Assembly: GCA_016234365.1 (NCBI GenBank)
Contig: JACRER010000086.1
Span: 1-64,000 of the forward strand
Direction: 5' to 3'
From: Elusimicrobiota bacterium
GTDB taxonomy: Bacteria > Elusimicrobiota > Elusimicrobia > Elusimicrobiales > UBA9959
Length of the DNA: 64,000 nucleotides
The translations under genes and the position numbers were made by a program. Positions 25,099 through 32,749 of the stretch are shown here, piece after piece. The stretch's first letter is position 1. Every line of letters begins with the position of its first letter. The notes below the pieces were generated by a model. The model was not told where the DNA came from and did not search any database. It was given only the letters and a program-made list of their open reading frames with translations.

Positions 25099-26214
25099 AT
25101 GAAGAAATGGACGATATTGGTTATAGTGGTGCTGGCCGCGGTTCTCCTTTTCATGCAGTACCTGATGGAGAAGCGCAAGTCGGATACCGCGATCCCTGGC
25201 CGCCCCGTTCAGTCCGCCGAGCCGCAGCTGGGCGTGGCGCTTCCGGAGTCCGCGACCGGGTACGTTTCCCCGGCCGAGGTTTATCTGCCTCCTCCCGCCG
25301 GAGTCAAAAGCACGGGCCAGATCTCCTTCCCGATGCCTCCGACCGGCTACAAGGGCGCCTGTGAGGGCGGCAGTTTGAGCGACATGCTGGCCACTCACGA
25401 CAAATACTGGGGCTTCTTCGCGCGAACGGCGGCGTTCAGCCAGCAGGATTCCCAGCGCATGTACGGCCTGCTGGGGGATTACGCCGCCTGTAACGCGGCC
25501 GCTCGCCACGACCTGGGTTTTTGCGCGTACCTGCCGCAGAGTTTCGAACGCGGCACCGAGCGCAGTTCCGAAGACATGGCTCCCTATCAGGCCTGTTGGA
25601 AGAACTCCCTGCCGGTGATCTACGAGGGGTTCCGGGCCGGCCTGGTCAAAGACCAGTCCTCTTGCCGCTACACCATGGAGCAGGCCGACAGGAACATCGT
25701 AAGCAGGTTCTCGATACCGGAAATGTGCGCCGAACTGGGCAAGAGCCGGGGTGCCGCCGAGACCTACCTGCGCAATATTTTCCGGGATATGCCCTCGTCC
25801 AGGGCCGACGAACTGCTGGATACCTCTTTCCCCGAGAAAGCGGCGGATTGCCGCAAAGACCAGGACTGCATGAACCGCTATTCCACCTATGCCGCGCTGA
25901 AGTCCGGCAATGGCGCGGCCTGCCCCAAGGGCACCGACGCCCACTGCAAAGCCCTGATAGAGCGCTCGGTGGAGCCTTGCGACAAGGTGCTGCAGGATAT
26001 GTCGCAGTTCTACTGCGCTACCGTCGCCAAGGTGAAGAAGGCCACCGGCGGTTATATCGGGCTTTCCAAGGACGAGCTTAAGCTGGAGCTTGCCAAGCTC
26101 AAGGCCCAGAAAACCGAGGCCGACGACATGAAGAAAGAGCAGAATAAAATAATGGAAGAGGTTAACAAGCGCGTGCGCGAACAGAAGAAGAACAAGGGCG
26201 GCGGCGGGGAGTGA
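25099..26214 (+). CDS. Membrane-anchored or exported Cys-rich protein cotranscribed with hxsA
   Basis: I do not recognise a family. The 371-residue protein starts MKKWTILVIVVLAAVLLF, an N-terminal signal or anchor helix. GTG 25081, with GGAGG four bases upstream, is an alternative start that adds six residues. The exterior part has a Pro-rich linker, then 12 Cys spread over residues about 85-310, an even number suited to six disulfides. It ends in a highly charged coiled coil (KLELAKLKAQKTEADDMKKE) and a Gly tail. The stop is four bases before the hxsA ATG, so both are made together. It could be an export partner, scaffold or co-substrate of HxsA. Confidence 0.65.
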   Translation: MKKWTILVIVVLAAVLLFMQYLMEKRKSDTAIPGRPVQSAEPQLGVALPESATGYVSPAEVYLPPPAGVKSTGQISFPMPPTGYKGACEGGSLSDMLATHDKYWGFFARTAAFSQQDSQRMYGLLGDYAACNAAARHDLGFCAYLPQSFERGTERSSEDMAPYQACWKNSLPVIYEGFRAGLVKDQSSCRYTMEQADRNIVSRFSIPEMCAELGKSRGAAETYLRNIFRDMPSSRADELLDTSFPEKAADCRKDQDCMNRYSTYAALKSGNGAACPKGTDAHCKALIERSVEPCDKVLQDMSQFYCATVAKVKKATGGYIGLSKDELKLELAKLKAQKTEADDMKKEQNKIMEEVNKRVREQKKNKGGGGE

Positions 26215-26218
26215 TCTT

Positions 26219-26539
26219 ATGAAAAAGAAACAATCCAAAATAAAAAAGAACGTTAAACTCTTCTTCTCCAGCGAAGAGGGGAAGATGCTGGACTCCGACA
26301 TCGTTAAGACGGGGTTGGCGCTCGGCATCCTGGGCCTGACGATGGCCGACCAGGCCAGCGCCCAGAACGTGCACACCAATTACTTCAGCGCGTCTTACCA
26401 CGTGAGCCACACCAGCCACGGCTCGCACGGCTCCCACGGTTCTCACGGGTCCCACGCGTCGCACGGCTCGCACGGGTCGCATGGCTCGCATGGTTCGCAT
26501 GGCTCCCACGGCTCGCACGGGTCCCACGGCTCGTACTGA
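26219..26539 (+). CDS. hxsA: HxsA His-Xaa-Ser repeat peptide (putative modified product)
   Basis: The 106-residue protein is the presumed substrate of the Hxs maturation enzymes. Residues 1-25 are basic and hydrophilic with FFSSEEGKMLDS. A hydrophobic segment (TGLALGILGLTMADQ) follows, ending in ASAQ, which resembles a signal-peptidase site near residue 48. From residue 62 come 14 Xaa-Ser-His units (mostly GSH, also VSH, TSH and ASH) and a final GSY, with no other sequence. HxsA proteins are identified by such repeats with hxsB, hxsC and hxsD nearby. GGGGAG precedes the ATG. The modification on the Ser or His residues is unknown. Confidence 0.85.
   Translation: MKKKQSKIKKNVKLFFSSEEGKMLDSDIVKTGLALGILGLTMADQASAQNVHTNYFSASYHVSHTSHGSHGSHGSHGSHASHGSHGSHGSHGSHGSHGSHGSHGSY
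26402..26536 (+). repeat. Tandem 9-bp repeats encoding Xaa-Ser-His
   Basis: Fifteen in-frame 9-base units make up the 3' half of hxsA. Synonymous codons vary among units (TCG, TCC, TCT; CAC, CAT; GGC, GGG, GGT). The protein repeat is therefore maintained at the amino-acid level rather than being one recent slippage product. Confidence 0.9.
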
Positions 26540-26566
26540 CGGGGCCTCATGCCCGGGGCTGCCTCT

Positions 26567-27724
26567 ATGAGAGGCTTGTTCTACCATTTCAGCCCCGCTA
26601 AAGATATAGGTCACGGCGTTCATCTTTTCCGTCTTGCTTCGGCCCTGGCGGCCGGCGGCAGGACGGAATTGACGCTTCTACGCGACGCTTCCGCAGATTA
26701 TCCTCCCGCCTCGGCCTGGAAATATGGGCCGGTGATCTCGCTTAAGCCCGGCACCCCGGCGGCCCGGGCCGCCCGCATCCTGCGCGAGCTGCGCGCCGCC
26801 TCTCCCGACTTCCTGGCCACCGCGTTCTTCCCCCTGGGGCGCACCGGCTGCGCCGCCGAGATAGAGCCCGCGCTTAAGGCCGCCCGCGCCGCAGGAGTGG
26901 CTCTCTACTCCACCGTGCCCATGCCGTATTTTTCCCACAACGAGCGCGCGCTGCCGGAGTTGTTCCGGTTCGCGCAGTACTACGACAGGATCTTCATAAA
27001 TTCCCCGCTGGGTTACGACCTGCGCTACATGGCCGCGGCGGCGCCGGCGGAGCGGCGCGTTTCGGCGCTTTCTTTCGCCCGGGTATTCGACCGGCTCAAG
27101 GATAAACTGTGCTTCACCGGGTACGTGCTCCCGGAAAAAAAGCCGGCGCGGCCGCGCGGCCGCGGCGGTAAATTCATCCTGGTGCACCGCTTCTGCGGTC
27201 CCACGTCGCCGGGGATAGTCACCTGCGCCATCCTCGCCAAGAAACTTTTGAAAAGCCGGCTGCCCATGGTCATAGTTTCAGGCCCGGCCAGCACGCCTGG
27301 CGAAATGCGCGGCTGGCGCGCGCTCCTGGCCAAGGAAGGCGCCGGCATAAAATTACTGAAGGAAACGCCGAACTTCTTCGGGCTCCTGGCCGGGTGCGCC
27401 GTCTCCGTGGGCACGGCCGGCGGGACCGTCTATGAGGCGCTGTATCTGAACCGGCGCAGCGTCCTGATCCCTTATAAAGGCCGGCCCGGCGCCGAGCGCT
27501 CCGACCAGCTGGCCCGCGCGGCCATGCTGCGCGACCTCGCCGGCGCCGCCGTGCTGGATTACGATTCGCTTACCCCGGCCTCGCTGGCCGCCGCCATAGA
27601 CGCGGCGCTCCTGGACCGCTCGCCGGGCTGCGCGGCCCCGGCCGGGATATTTTCCGGCGCCGAGGTGTTCGCGCGGACGGTGCGCCATGACCTGGGAGGA
27701 GGCAAACGTGCCCAGGCTGTTTAA
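26567..27724 (+). CDS. MurG-like GT-B glycosyltransferase
   Basis: The protein has 385 residues from ATG 26567 (MRGLFYHFSP); ATG 26549 adds six residues and is an alternative. The N-terminal Rossmann-like half contains GHGVHLFRLASALAAGG. The C-terminal half has VSVGTAGGTVYEALYLNRRSV and IPYKGRPGAERSDQLARA, matching the nucleotide-sugar-binding region of GT28/MurG-type enzymes. It would transfer a sugar, from an unknown donor to an unknown acceptor. It begins 27 bases after hxsA and overlaps the following rSAM gene by 17 bases. Glycosylation of the Ser-rich HxsA is therefore possible, but a cell-envelope acceptor is equally plausible. Confidence 0.7.
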   Translation: MRGLFYHFSPAKDIGHGVHLFRLASALAAGGRTELTLLRDASADYPPASAWKYGPVISLKPGTPAARAARILRELRAASPDFLATAFFPLGRTGCAAEIEPALKAARAAGVALYSTVPMPYFSHNERALPELFRFAQYYDRIFINSPLGYDLRYMAAAAPAERRVSALSFARVFDRLKDKLCFTGYVLPEKKPARPRGRGGKFILVHRFCGPTSPGIVTCAILAKKLLKSRLPMVIVSGPASTPGEMRGWRALLAKEGAGIKLLKETPNFFGLLAGCAVSVGTAGGTVYEALYLNRRSVLIPYKGRPGAERSDQLARAAMLRDLAGAAVLDYDSLTPASLAAAIDAALLDRSPGCAAPAGIFSGAEVFARTVRHDLGGGKRAQAV

Positions 27725-28685
27725 TTCCGTGATGCTGGAGCTTACCTACAGGTGCAACCTGGCCTGCCGGTTCTGCTACCTGCGCGCCGGCGGCAGGCTC
27801 AACTCCGGCGGCGCGGAGCTGTCCGCGCGGCAGGTGAAGAAGATCGTGGCGCGTTTCCCGCGGGGGACGGATTTTTATCTTTCCGGCGGAGAGCCGCTGC
27901 TAAGGGACGACCTGCCGGAGATAGCGGCCTTTATCCGCCGGCGCGGGTCGCGGTTCGGGGTGAACACCAACGGCACGCTGCTTACCGGGGCCATGGCGCG
28001 CCGCCTCGCGGCCCTTTCCCCGGAGTACGTTATCTTCTCGCTGCACGGGCCGGAAAAACTGCACGACGCCCTCTGCGGGGCCAAGGGCGCCTGGCGCGCG
28101 CTGGTAGCCAATATGGCCGCTTTCGCCCGGCTGGCCGGGCCGCGCACCGAAATTATCGTAAATTGCGTGGTGACCGGGGAGAACGCCGGCAGCCTGGCCG
28201 CGGTTTACCGCATAGCGGCCAAAGCCGGCGCGCACCGGGTGATCTTCAGCCATCTGCAGTTCCTGCGGCCGGCGGAGGGCGAGGGCCTGGCCCCGGCGCT
28301 TAAGGCCGGAGGGGTGCTTACCCCCGCGCGGGCCCCGGAGCCGGTGAACGTCCAGCTGGTACGCGCGCAATTGGAGAAGTTAAGGGCCGGCAGGAAGGCG
28401 GGGCCCCACCTGGAAGTGCGGCCGCTGCTGGACGGGGACGGGCTGAAAAAATACTATAACGGCAGGCTGCGCCCTTTGGGCCGCTGCCTTAAGGCGCTCG
28501 ATACCCTTAACGTGGAGCCCGACGGCAGCGTGCGGCTCTGCGTGTCTTACGGGCTAAAGATCGGCGACGCGCTGAAAACCGGCCTTGGCCGCCTGGCTGC
28601 GGCTAAAAAGCGCAAGCTGAGCGGCGCGCTCCCGCCCGGGTGCGCGCGCTGCTGCCACAGATTTTCTATTTTCCGTCACTTCTGA
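27708..28685 (+). CDS. Radical SAM/SPASM protein downstream of hxsA
   Basis: The protein has 325 residues from GTG 27708, chosen because GGGAGGAGG lies five bases upstream; the track ATG at 27687 has no such site. C16-C20-C23 (CNLACRFC), FYLSGGEPLLRDD, VNTNGTLL and FSLHGPEKLHDAL mark the core. The SPASM-like end has GRCLKALDTLNVEPDG, LCVSYGLKIGD and CARCC. This is a SPASM-type peptide-modifying enzyme unlike the HxsC-tail group. As it is in the hxsA transcript it is a candidate for a second modification of HxsA or its partner. Confidence 0.8.
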   Translation: MPRLFNSVMLELTYRCNLACRFCYLRAGGRLNSGGAELSARQVKKIVARFPRGTDFYLSGGEPLLRDDLPEIAAFIRRRGSRFGVNTNGTLLTGAMARRLAALSPEYVIFSLHGPEKLHDALCGAKGAWRALVANMAAFARLAGPRTEIIVNCVVTGENAGSLAAVYRIAAKAGAHRVIFSHLQFLRPAEGEGLAPALKAGGVLTPARAPEPVNVQLVRAQLEKLRAGRKAGPHLEVRPLLDGDGLKKYYNGRLRPLGRCLKALDTLNVEPDGSVRLCVSYGLKIGDALKTGLGRLAAAKKRKLSGALPPGCARCCHRFSIFRHF

Positions 28686-28695
28686 CGCCGGGTTC

Positions 28696-30018
28696 TCAGG
28701 AAGAAAACCACGGGTCGGGGGCTGAATAGACGCCATGCGCGGCCCTGGCCGCGGCGCGGCTTCCTCCAAGACACTTAAACAGGTAATCGCAGCCTCGGCA
28801 GGCGGCCGGCAGGCCGGCGCACGAGGTTATTTCGGCCAGCCGCGCGGAGCGCCAGGCAGCGGCCAGGTCTTTGCCCAGGCGGTCCTCTATATAATAACTC
28901 GGCTTGAAAAATCCGCGGGGATCGAAGACCAGCCGGGTGTGCCCGTCGTCGTAGGCCGCGCCCAGCAGTTTTACCCGTTGCGCTTGCGGCACCAGGCAGA
29001 GCGGCAGGGGATTTGCCAGCAGCGTCGCCGGGACGCCGGGCGGCAGGGCGGCTATCAGGGCGGACAGCCGCCGGAAATCCTGCGGGCCCAGTTCGTATTG
29101 CGCGGCCGTGGCCCTTTTTCTGCCGTCGGGCATGGGCCGGTAGATCTCCCACACGTCCGCCTTAAGGCCCGCTGCCAGCCGGTGAAAAACTCGGAAGCCG
29201 GCCAGCAGTTCCGAAGAAGCTACCGTGCCCAGACGCAATACAGGCACGGTTTTGCGCAGCAGCCGCATGTTGAGCAGTTTGACGCGCAGGTCGCCGCCGG
29301 TGATCCGTTTTTCTTCCGCGGGCGAGGCTGCCTGCAGGGAAACCAGGACGTTGTCTATAAAGGGCGCGGCATCACGGAAGAGTTTTGGCGCGGGCAGGGC
29401 GGCGTTGGTGTTCACCAGCGTGTAGAGGCCTGCCTTTTTGGCCGCTTTCAACAGGGGCAGCAGGGACGGGCTCAAAAAAGGTTCTCCGCCGGTGAACCGG
29501 ACGTTCTTAACTCCCAGCGCGGCGGCGGCGTTAAGCGTGCGCAGCAGAACCGGCAACGGTTGTACTTCGCCGGAGGCCGAGGCAAAACAGAGGCGGCAGT
29601 TGAGGTTGCACTTTTTGGTGAGCTCGAAGACCACTTCGGCCGGCACCGGAAGGACGGGGGAGAGTTCCCCGGCGCGCGGGCTGGAGAAAGGGCCGCCCTT
29701 CGCCAGGCCGGGGCAGAGCCGCTGCAGCCGGCAGGCGGCGCAGGCTTTTACGCGGAAGTAGGCCGCGCCGGGCTTTTTACGGTAAAGTACGTGGTCCCAC
29801 GCGTCCGGCATAAAGCAGGCGGGCAATCCTTCCAGGAAAACATTGAAATGCGGTTCCAGCAAATTCAGGGCTTTGTATAAAAGTTCCCGCGCGGGCCCGC
29901 GGCTGGCGCCGGGTAGCAGCGTCAGGCGCACGGTGGAGGCTTTGGCGTCTATCTTAAAGGACACTCCGCGTTTTTTTAGTTCCGCGGCAACTTCCCCGGC
30001 GGTCAGTTCTTTCGCCAT
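28696..30018 (-). CDS. Radical SAM protein with an N-terminally placed HxsC-type Cys tail
   Basis: The protein has 440 residues. Unusually, residues 60-105 (LPACFMPDAW, then C93-C96-C102 in CAACRLQRLCPG) reproduce the PxC...CxxC...C tail that other enzymes carry at their C terminus. The rSAM core follows with C137-C141-C144 (CNLNCRLC) and VRFTGGEPFLSPS. A C-terminal region has LPLCLV, a DPRGFFKPSYYI segment and CRGCDYLFKCLGG. It thus carries Cys-rich modules on both sides of the core. A GGGAG ribosome site precedes the ATG, and the start overlaps the previous gene by 16 bases. It is the last gene of the long minus operon. Confidence 0.8.
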   Translation of the reverse strand: MAKELTAGEVAAELKKRGVSFKIDAKASTVRLTLLPGASRGPARELLYKALNLLEPHFNVFLEGLPACFMPDAWDHVLYRKKPGAAYFRVKACAACRLQRLCPGLAKGGPFSSPRAGELSPVLPVPAEVVFELTKKCNLNCRLCFASASGEVQPLPVLLRTLNAAAALGVKNVRFTGGEPFLSPSLLPLLKAAKKAGLYTLVNTNAALPAPKLFRDAAPFIDNVLVSLQAASPAEEKRITGGDLRVKLLNMRLLRKTVPVLRLGTVASSELLAGFRVFHRLAAGLKADVWEIYRPMPDGRKRATAAQYELGPQDFRRLSALIAALPPGVPATLLANPLPLCLVPQAQRVKLLGAAYDDGHTRLVFDPRGFFKPSYYIEDRLGKDLAAAWRSARLAEITSCAGLPAACRGCDYLFKCLGGSRAAARAAHGVYSAPDPWFSS

Positions 30019-31151
30019 AGGTAGCTCCCGCCGCTGAATTCCCGGCTGACCAGGCCTTTTTTTATAAGCGCCTGGCCGGTGGTAAGTACGCCGGCCCCGT
30101 CGCGGCAGTCCTGGCAGAGAGGGATGCGCCGGGCCAGCTGCAGCGCCCTGCGCGTGGAAACGGGGCTTTCCTGGCGCAGGATCTCCATGAAACAGGCTTC
30201 CATGGCGTTGAGGTAGCCTGGCAGCGGTTTGCCGCGGCCCGCCGGCTTGATCTTTCCGGCGGGGCGTATCCCGCTCCAGCCAAAAAGTTCCGCGTAATTC
30301 CGGTCCAAGCCCAGGCAGCGCCGCTTGAGGCGGCAGGCCGCGCAGGGCGGGCCCTTTACCCTGGATCCGGAGATGTTCTCGTCCAGGTCCCAGGCGAGGC
30401 CGCGCGGGGAGTAGACCACGGTATTGAATTTGTAGAGGTCCACGGCCTTGGCGGCGTGCCTTCCCAGTACGCAGGGCGGCAGGTTGAGCGCTTTTATATC
30501 CCCGTCCAGGCCGGAGGCCGAGGCCAGGTCCAGGGCGCGGACCACGTAAGGTGCGGCTTTGGGAATGGGAACGCCGTCCGCAAGGTGGCCGCGCATATTG
30601 CCGGTGTAGATGGGGTAGATGAGCACGAAGTTGGTTACGCCCCGGCGCATAAAAAACCTGAGCGTGGCCGGCAGGCCGCGGTAGTTGCGTTTTGTGATAA
30701 GCAGGTTCACTCCCACCGACAGGCGCAGGGCCAGCATGTTGTCCAGGCCGCGCAGGCTGCGCTTAAAGGAGCCCGGCCGGCCGGTCAGGGCGTCGTGCGG
30801 GCCCGGCGCGCGGCCCAGAAAAGTGAATTTGCAGACGTTGAGCCCGGCGTCGGCGAGCCGCTTTGCCAGGGCGGGGTCTTCCAGTTTCATGCCGTTGGTC
30901 TGCAGGCGCACGGCGCGGAAGCCGGTTTTGCGGGCCGCGGCCACCAGCGCCGGCAGGTCGCGGCGCAGCAGGGCTTCCCCGCCGGAGAATCCAAGGCGGC
31001 GGTAGCCGGCCTTGCGCGCCGCGTAAATGCGGCGCACGGCCTGCGCGGCCGTGGTCCTGAGGGCGGGGTCAAAGTCCCCCTGCGAGCAGAACCTGCAGTT
31101 AAGGTCGCAGTTGTGGTTGAGGATTATCTCGTAGCAGTCTTTTTTCCCCAT
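30003..31151 (-). CDS. Radical SAM protein with HxsC-like tail and C-terminal helical domain
   Basis: This 382-residue enzyme is the clear paralogue of the protein at 13648. It shares CDLNCRFCSQGDFD (C15-C19-C22), GFSGGEALLRRDL, VRLQTNGMKL and TNFVLIYPIYTG. The tail has LPPCVLGRHA and CAACRLKRRCLG, followed by the helical domain CFMEILRQESPVSTRRALQL with CQDCRDG. GGEA replaces GGEP. AAAGGA lies five bases before the ATG. It sits nine bases after the UbiV-like gene in the same operon, so paralogues of this pair occur both in the hxs operon and in the UbiUV operon. Confidence 0.82.
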   Translation of the reverse strand: MGKKDCYEIILNHNCDLNCRFCSQGDFDPALRTTAAQAVRRIYAARKAGYRRLGFSGGEALLRRDLPALVAAARKTGFRAVRLQTNGMKLEDPALAKRLADAGLNVCKFTFLGRAPGPHDALTGRPGSFKRSLRGLDNMLALRLSVGVNLLITKRNYRGLPATLRFFMRRGVTNFVLIYPIYTGNMRGHLADGVPIPKAAPYVVRALDLASASGLDGDIKALNLPPCVLGRHAAKAVDLYKFNTVVYSPRGLAWDLDENISGSRVKGPPCAACRLKRRCLGLDRNYAELFGWSGIRPAGKIKPAGRGKPLPGYLNAMEACFMEILRQESPVSTRRALQLARRIPLCQDCRDGAGVLTTGQALIKKGLVSREFSGGSYLWRKN

Positions 31152-31160
31152 CGGGGTCCT

Positions 31161-31847
31161 TTAATCCTGGTACAGTTCCACCAGGCGTTTTATGGACCTG
31201 TGCCGCGAGGGCCGGTTGGGAACGAAATACGCGTTGCCGCGCATGTACAGGGGTTCCGGCAGGGCTTTGGGGTTGGTGAGCTTTATGGTGTCGCCTTTAC
31301 AGGCGCGCGCGCAGGGCGCGGAATTGAACGCCTTGGTGAAGGAGCAGAAGCGCGTTACCGAGACGAAGCGCAGGGGGTAGTGGAAATGCACGGCCCCGCG
31401 GAAACCTTTCAGCCTGGCGAGCGTTTCTTCGGAGTCAGCCTCCACCGCCGGTACGCCGTATTCCTTGCAGAAGGCGTTGAGGAACTTCTTGTCCATCTCC
31501 GCTATCTCCCAGGTGAGCAGCCGCCCTATCAGCGGCACGGCGAGGGGGAAATCTTTTTTGATCAGGCGCAGCAGGCCCCAGTCGTTCACTACCACCTCGA
31601 ACTTGCGCTTCCGGGCCGAAAGCCCGCGGAGCAGCGCCCTGGCCGCTTCGAGGCCGCGGTTGCTGAGCAGGGGCGTGGCCAGCACCACCTTCCCGGAGTA
31701 CAGGGAGCGGAGTTTGCGCAGGTCCGCCGCGGAGGGAAGTTTGTTCTCGCAGAATTCGCTGCCGAGGTAGACGCAGTCGCGGCCGGAGAGGCGCTCCGGC
31801 GTGGCGCGGCTAAGTTCCCAGGGGCTTAAAGATATACTTTTTTCCAT
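31161..31847 (-). CDS. UbiV-like U32-family protein
   Basis: The protein has 228 residues. VYLGSEFCENKLPS (Cys33), VVLATPLLSNRGLEAA and FEVVVNDWGLLRLI match UbiV. The Fe-S motif is TRFCSF and PCARACKG, keeping the CxxxC of UbiV with a shorter gap (11 residues) before it. It lacks the C-terminal part of E. coli UbiV. It starts inside the upstream U32 gene with a 38-base overlap, which is also found in the pair at 32745/33406. The predicted role is as Fe-S partner of the U32 protein in an O2-independent hydroxylation. Confidence 0.75.
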   Translation of the reverse strand: MEKSISLSPWELSRATPERLSGRDCVYLGSEFCENKLPSAADLRKLRSLYSGKVVLATPLLSNRGLEAARALLRGLSARKRKFEVVVNDWGLLRLIKKDFPLAVPLIGRLLTWEIAEMDKKFLNAFCKEYGVPAVEADSEETLARLKGFRGAVHFHYPLRFVSVTRFCSFTKAFNSAPCARACKGDTIKLTNPKALPEPLYMRGNAYFVPNRPSRHRSIKRLVELYQD

Positions 31848-32736
31848 AGTTCTGGGCCTCGCGGACGGAGCGGAATCCCTCGTGGACGAACAGTTCGCGG
31901 GAGATCCCTTTTTCCAGCAGCTTCATCAGGTACACGGTCTTGTGGAATACTTCTATGACCTCGGCCACGTTGGGGCCGCGCGCCACCTTCATGCAGTCGG
32001 CGCCCATGTGGTAAAGGTCGTAAAGGGTGGAAAGCAGCGTGCGGGTGTCGGGCATGGGCATGGCGAATTCCCCGCCCGGCGAGCGCAGTTTGGACTGGCA
32101 GGTGTAGGGCACCTGCTTTTTCCCCGGGATTATTTCCTGCGAGCAGGGGCAGCTCATGGTGCAGAGCGGGTTGAGGTTGATCTCGTAGAACATCGGCAGG
32201 CAGAAGATCTCTATCTCCACGCCCTTGCGGTCGCGGAAGAAGGGGGCGGATTCCTGCGACGTGAGCTGCTGCGGCAGCACTATCCTGGATACGCCGCGCT
32301 CACGGAAGAAATCCATGGCGCCGCGGTTAAAACAGATGGCAAGCGTGCTCAGGGTGAAGAACGGGCGGATGTCGGCCGCGCGGAAATGGTCCAGCAGCGC
32401 TATGTCGCGGATGATCACGCCGTATACGCCTTTCTTGACCAGGTCTTTAACCATGGCGGTCGTGCGGCGGAAGTCGGCGGAGGGGAAAATATCGTTGGCT
32501 ACCAGGAAGACCTTCCTGTTCATACGCCGGGCCAGTTCCACCGTGTCGTGGATGCCCTCCACGGAGGAGTAGTTCTCCTGCGGTTTGCCGTGGTTGGGGA
32601 TGGCGGGGATGCCGCAGTATACCTCGTCGGCGCCGTGGCGGAAGAAGTATTCCGCCTCCGCGGCGGTGCGCACCCCCACGGTGGTCAGCATGCGGGAGGA
32701 GCGCGGTTTTGCGTCGGTTCCGGTCTTAGCCTTCAT
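31810..32736 (-). CDS. UbiU-like peptidase U32 family protein
   Basis: The 308-residue protein has the U32 fold signature: HGADEVYCGIPAIPNHG near residue 34, FLVANDIF, FTLSTLAICFNRG and VSRIVLPQQLT. The Cys region INLNPLCTMSCPCSQ followed by YTCQSKL replaces the GRC motif of UbiU but leaves enough Cys for a cluster. A C-terminal CMKVARGPN matches the conserved lysine/arginine region of the family. It overlaps the UbiV-like gene by 38 bases. The ATG has no ribosome site but a TATAAT-like box nine bases upstream. Confidence 0.78.
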   Translation of the reverse strand: MKAKTGTDAKPRSSRMLTTVGVRTAAEAEYFFRHGADEVYCGIPAIPNHGKPQENYSSVEGIHDTVELARRMNRKVFLVANDIFPSADFRRTTAMVKDLVKKGVYGVIIRDIALLDHFRAADIRPFFTLSTLAICFNRGAMDFFRERGVSRIVLPQQLTSQESAPFFRDRKGVEIEIFCLPMFYEINLNPLCTMSCPCSQEIIPGKKQVPYTCQSKLRSPGGEFAMPMPDTRTLLSTLYDLYHMGADCMKVARGPNVAEVIEVFHKTVYLMKLLEKGISRELFVHEGFRSVREAQNYGKKYIFKPLGT

Positions 32737-32743
32737 ACGGAAT

Positions 32744-32749
32744 ATTATA
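32744..32749 (-). promoter_or_regulatory. Possible internal -10 box upstream of the U32 gene
   Basis: TATAAT reads on the minus strand only about nine bases before the ATG at 32736 and includes the TAA stop of the preceding UbiV-like gene. No ribosome site is present, so a leaderless transcript is conceivable. It may also be chance in an AT-rich junction. Confidence 0.3.

Noticed and set aside
26402-26536. Possible CRISPR or microsatellite array
   Set aside because: Units are 9 bases with no spacers and are in frame within hxsA; they encode the Xaa-Ser-His repeat.
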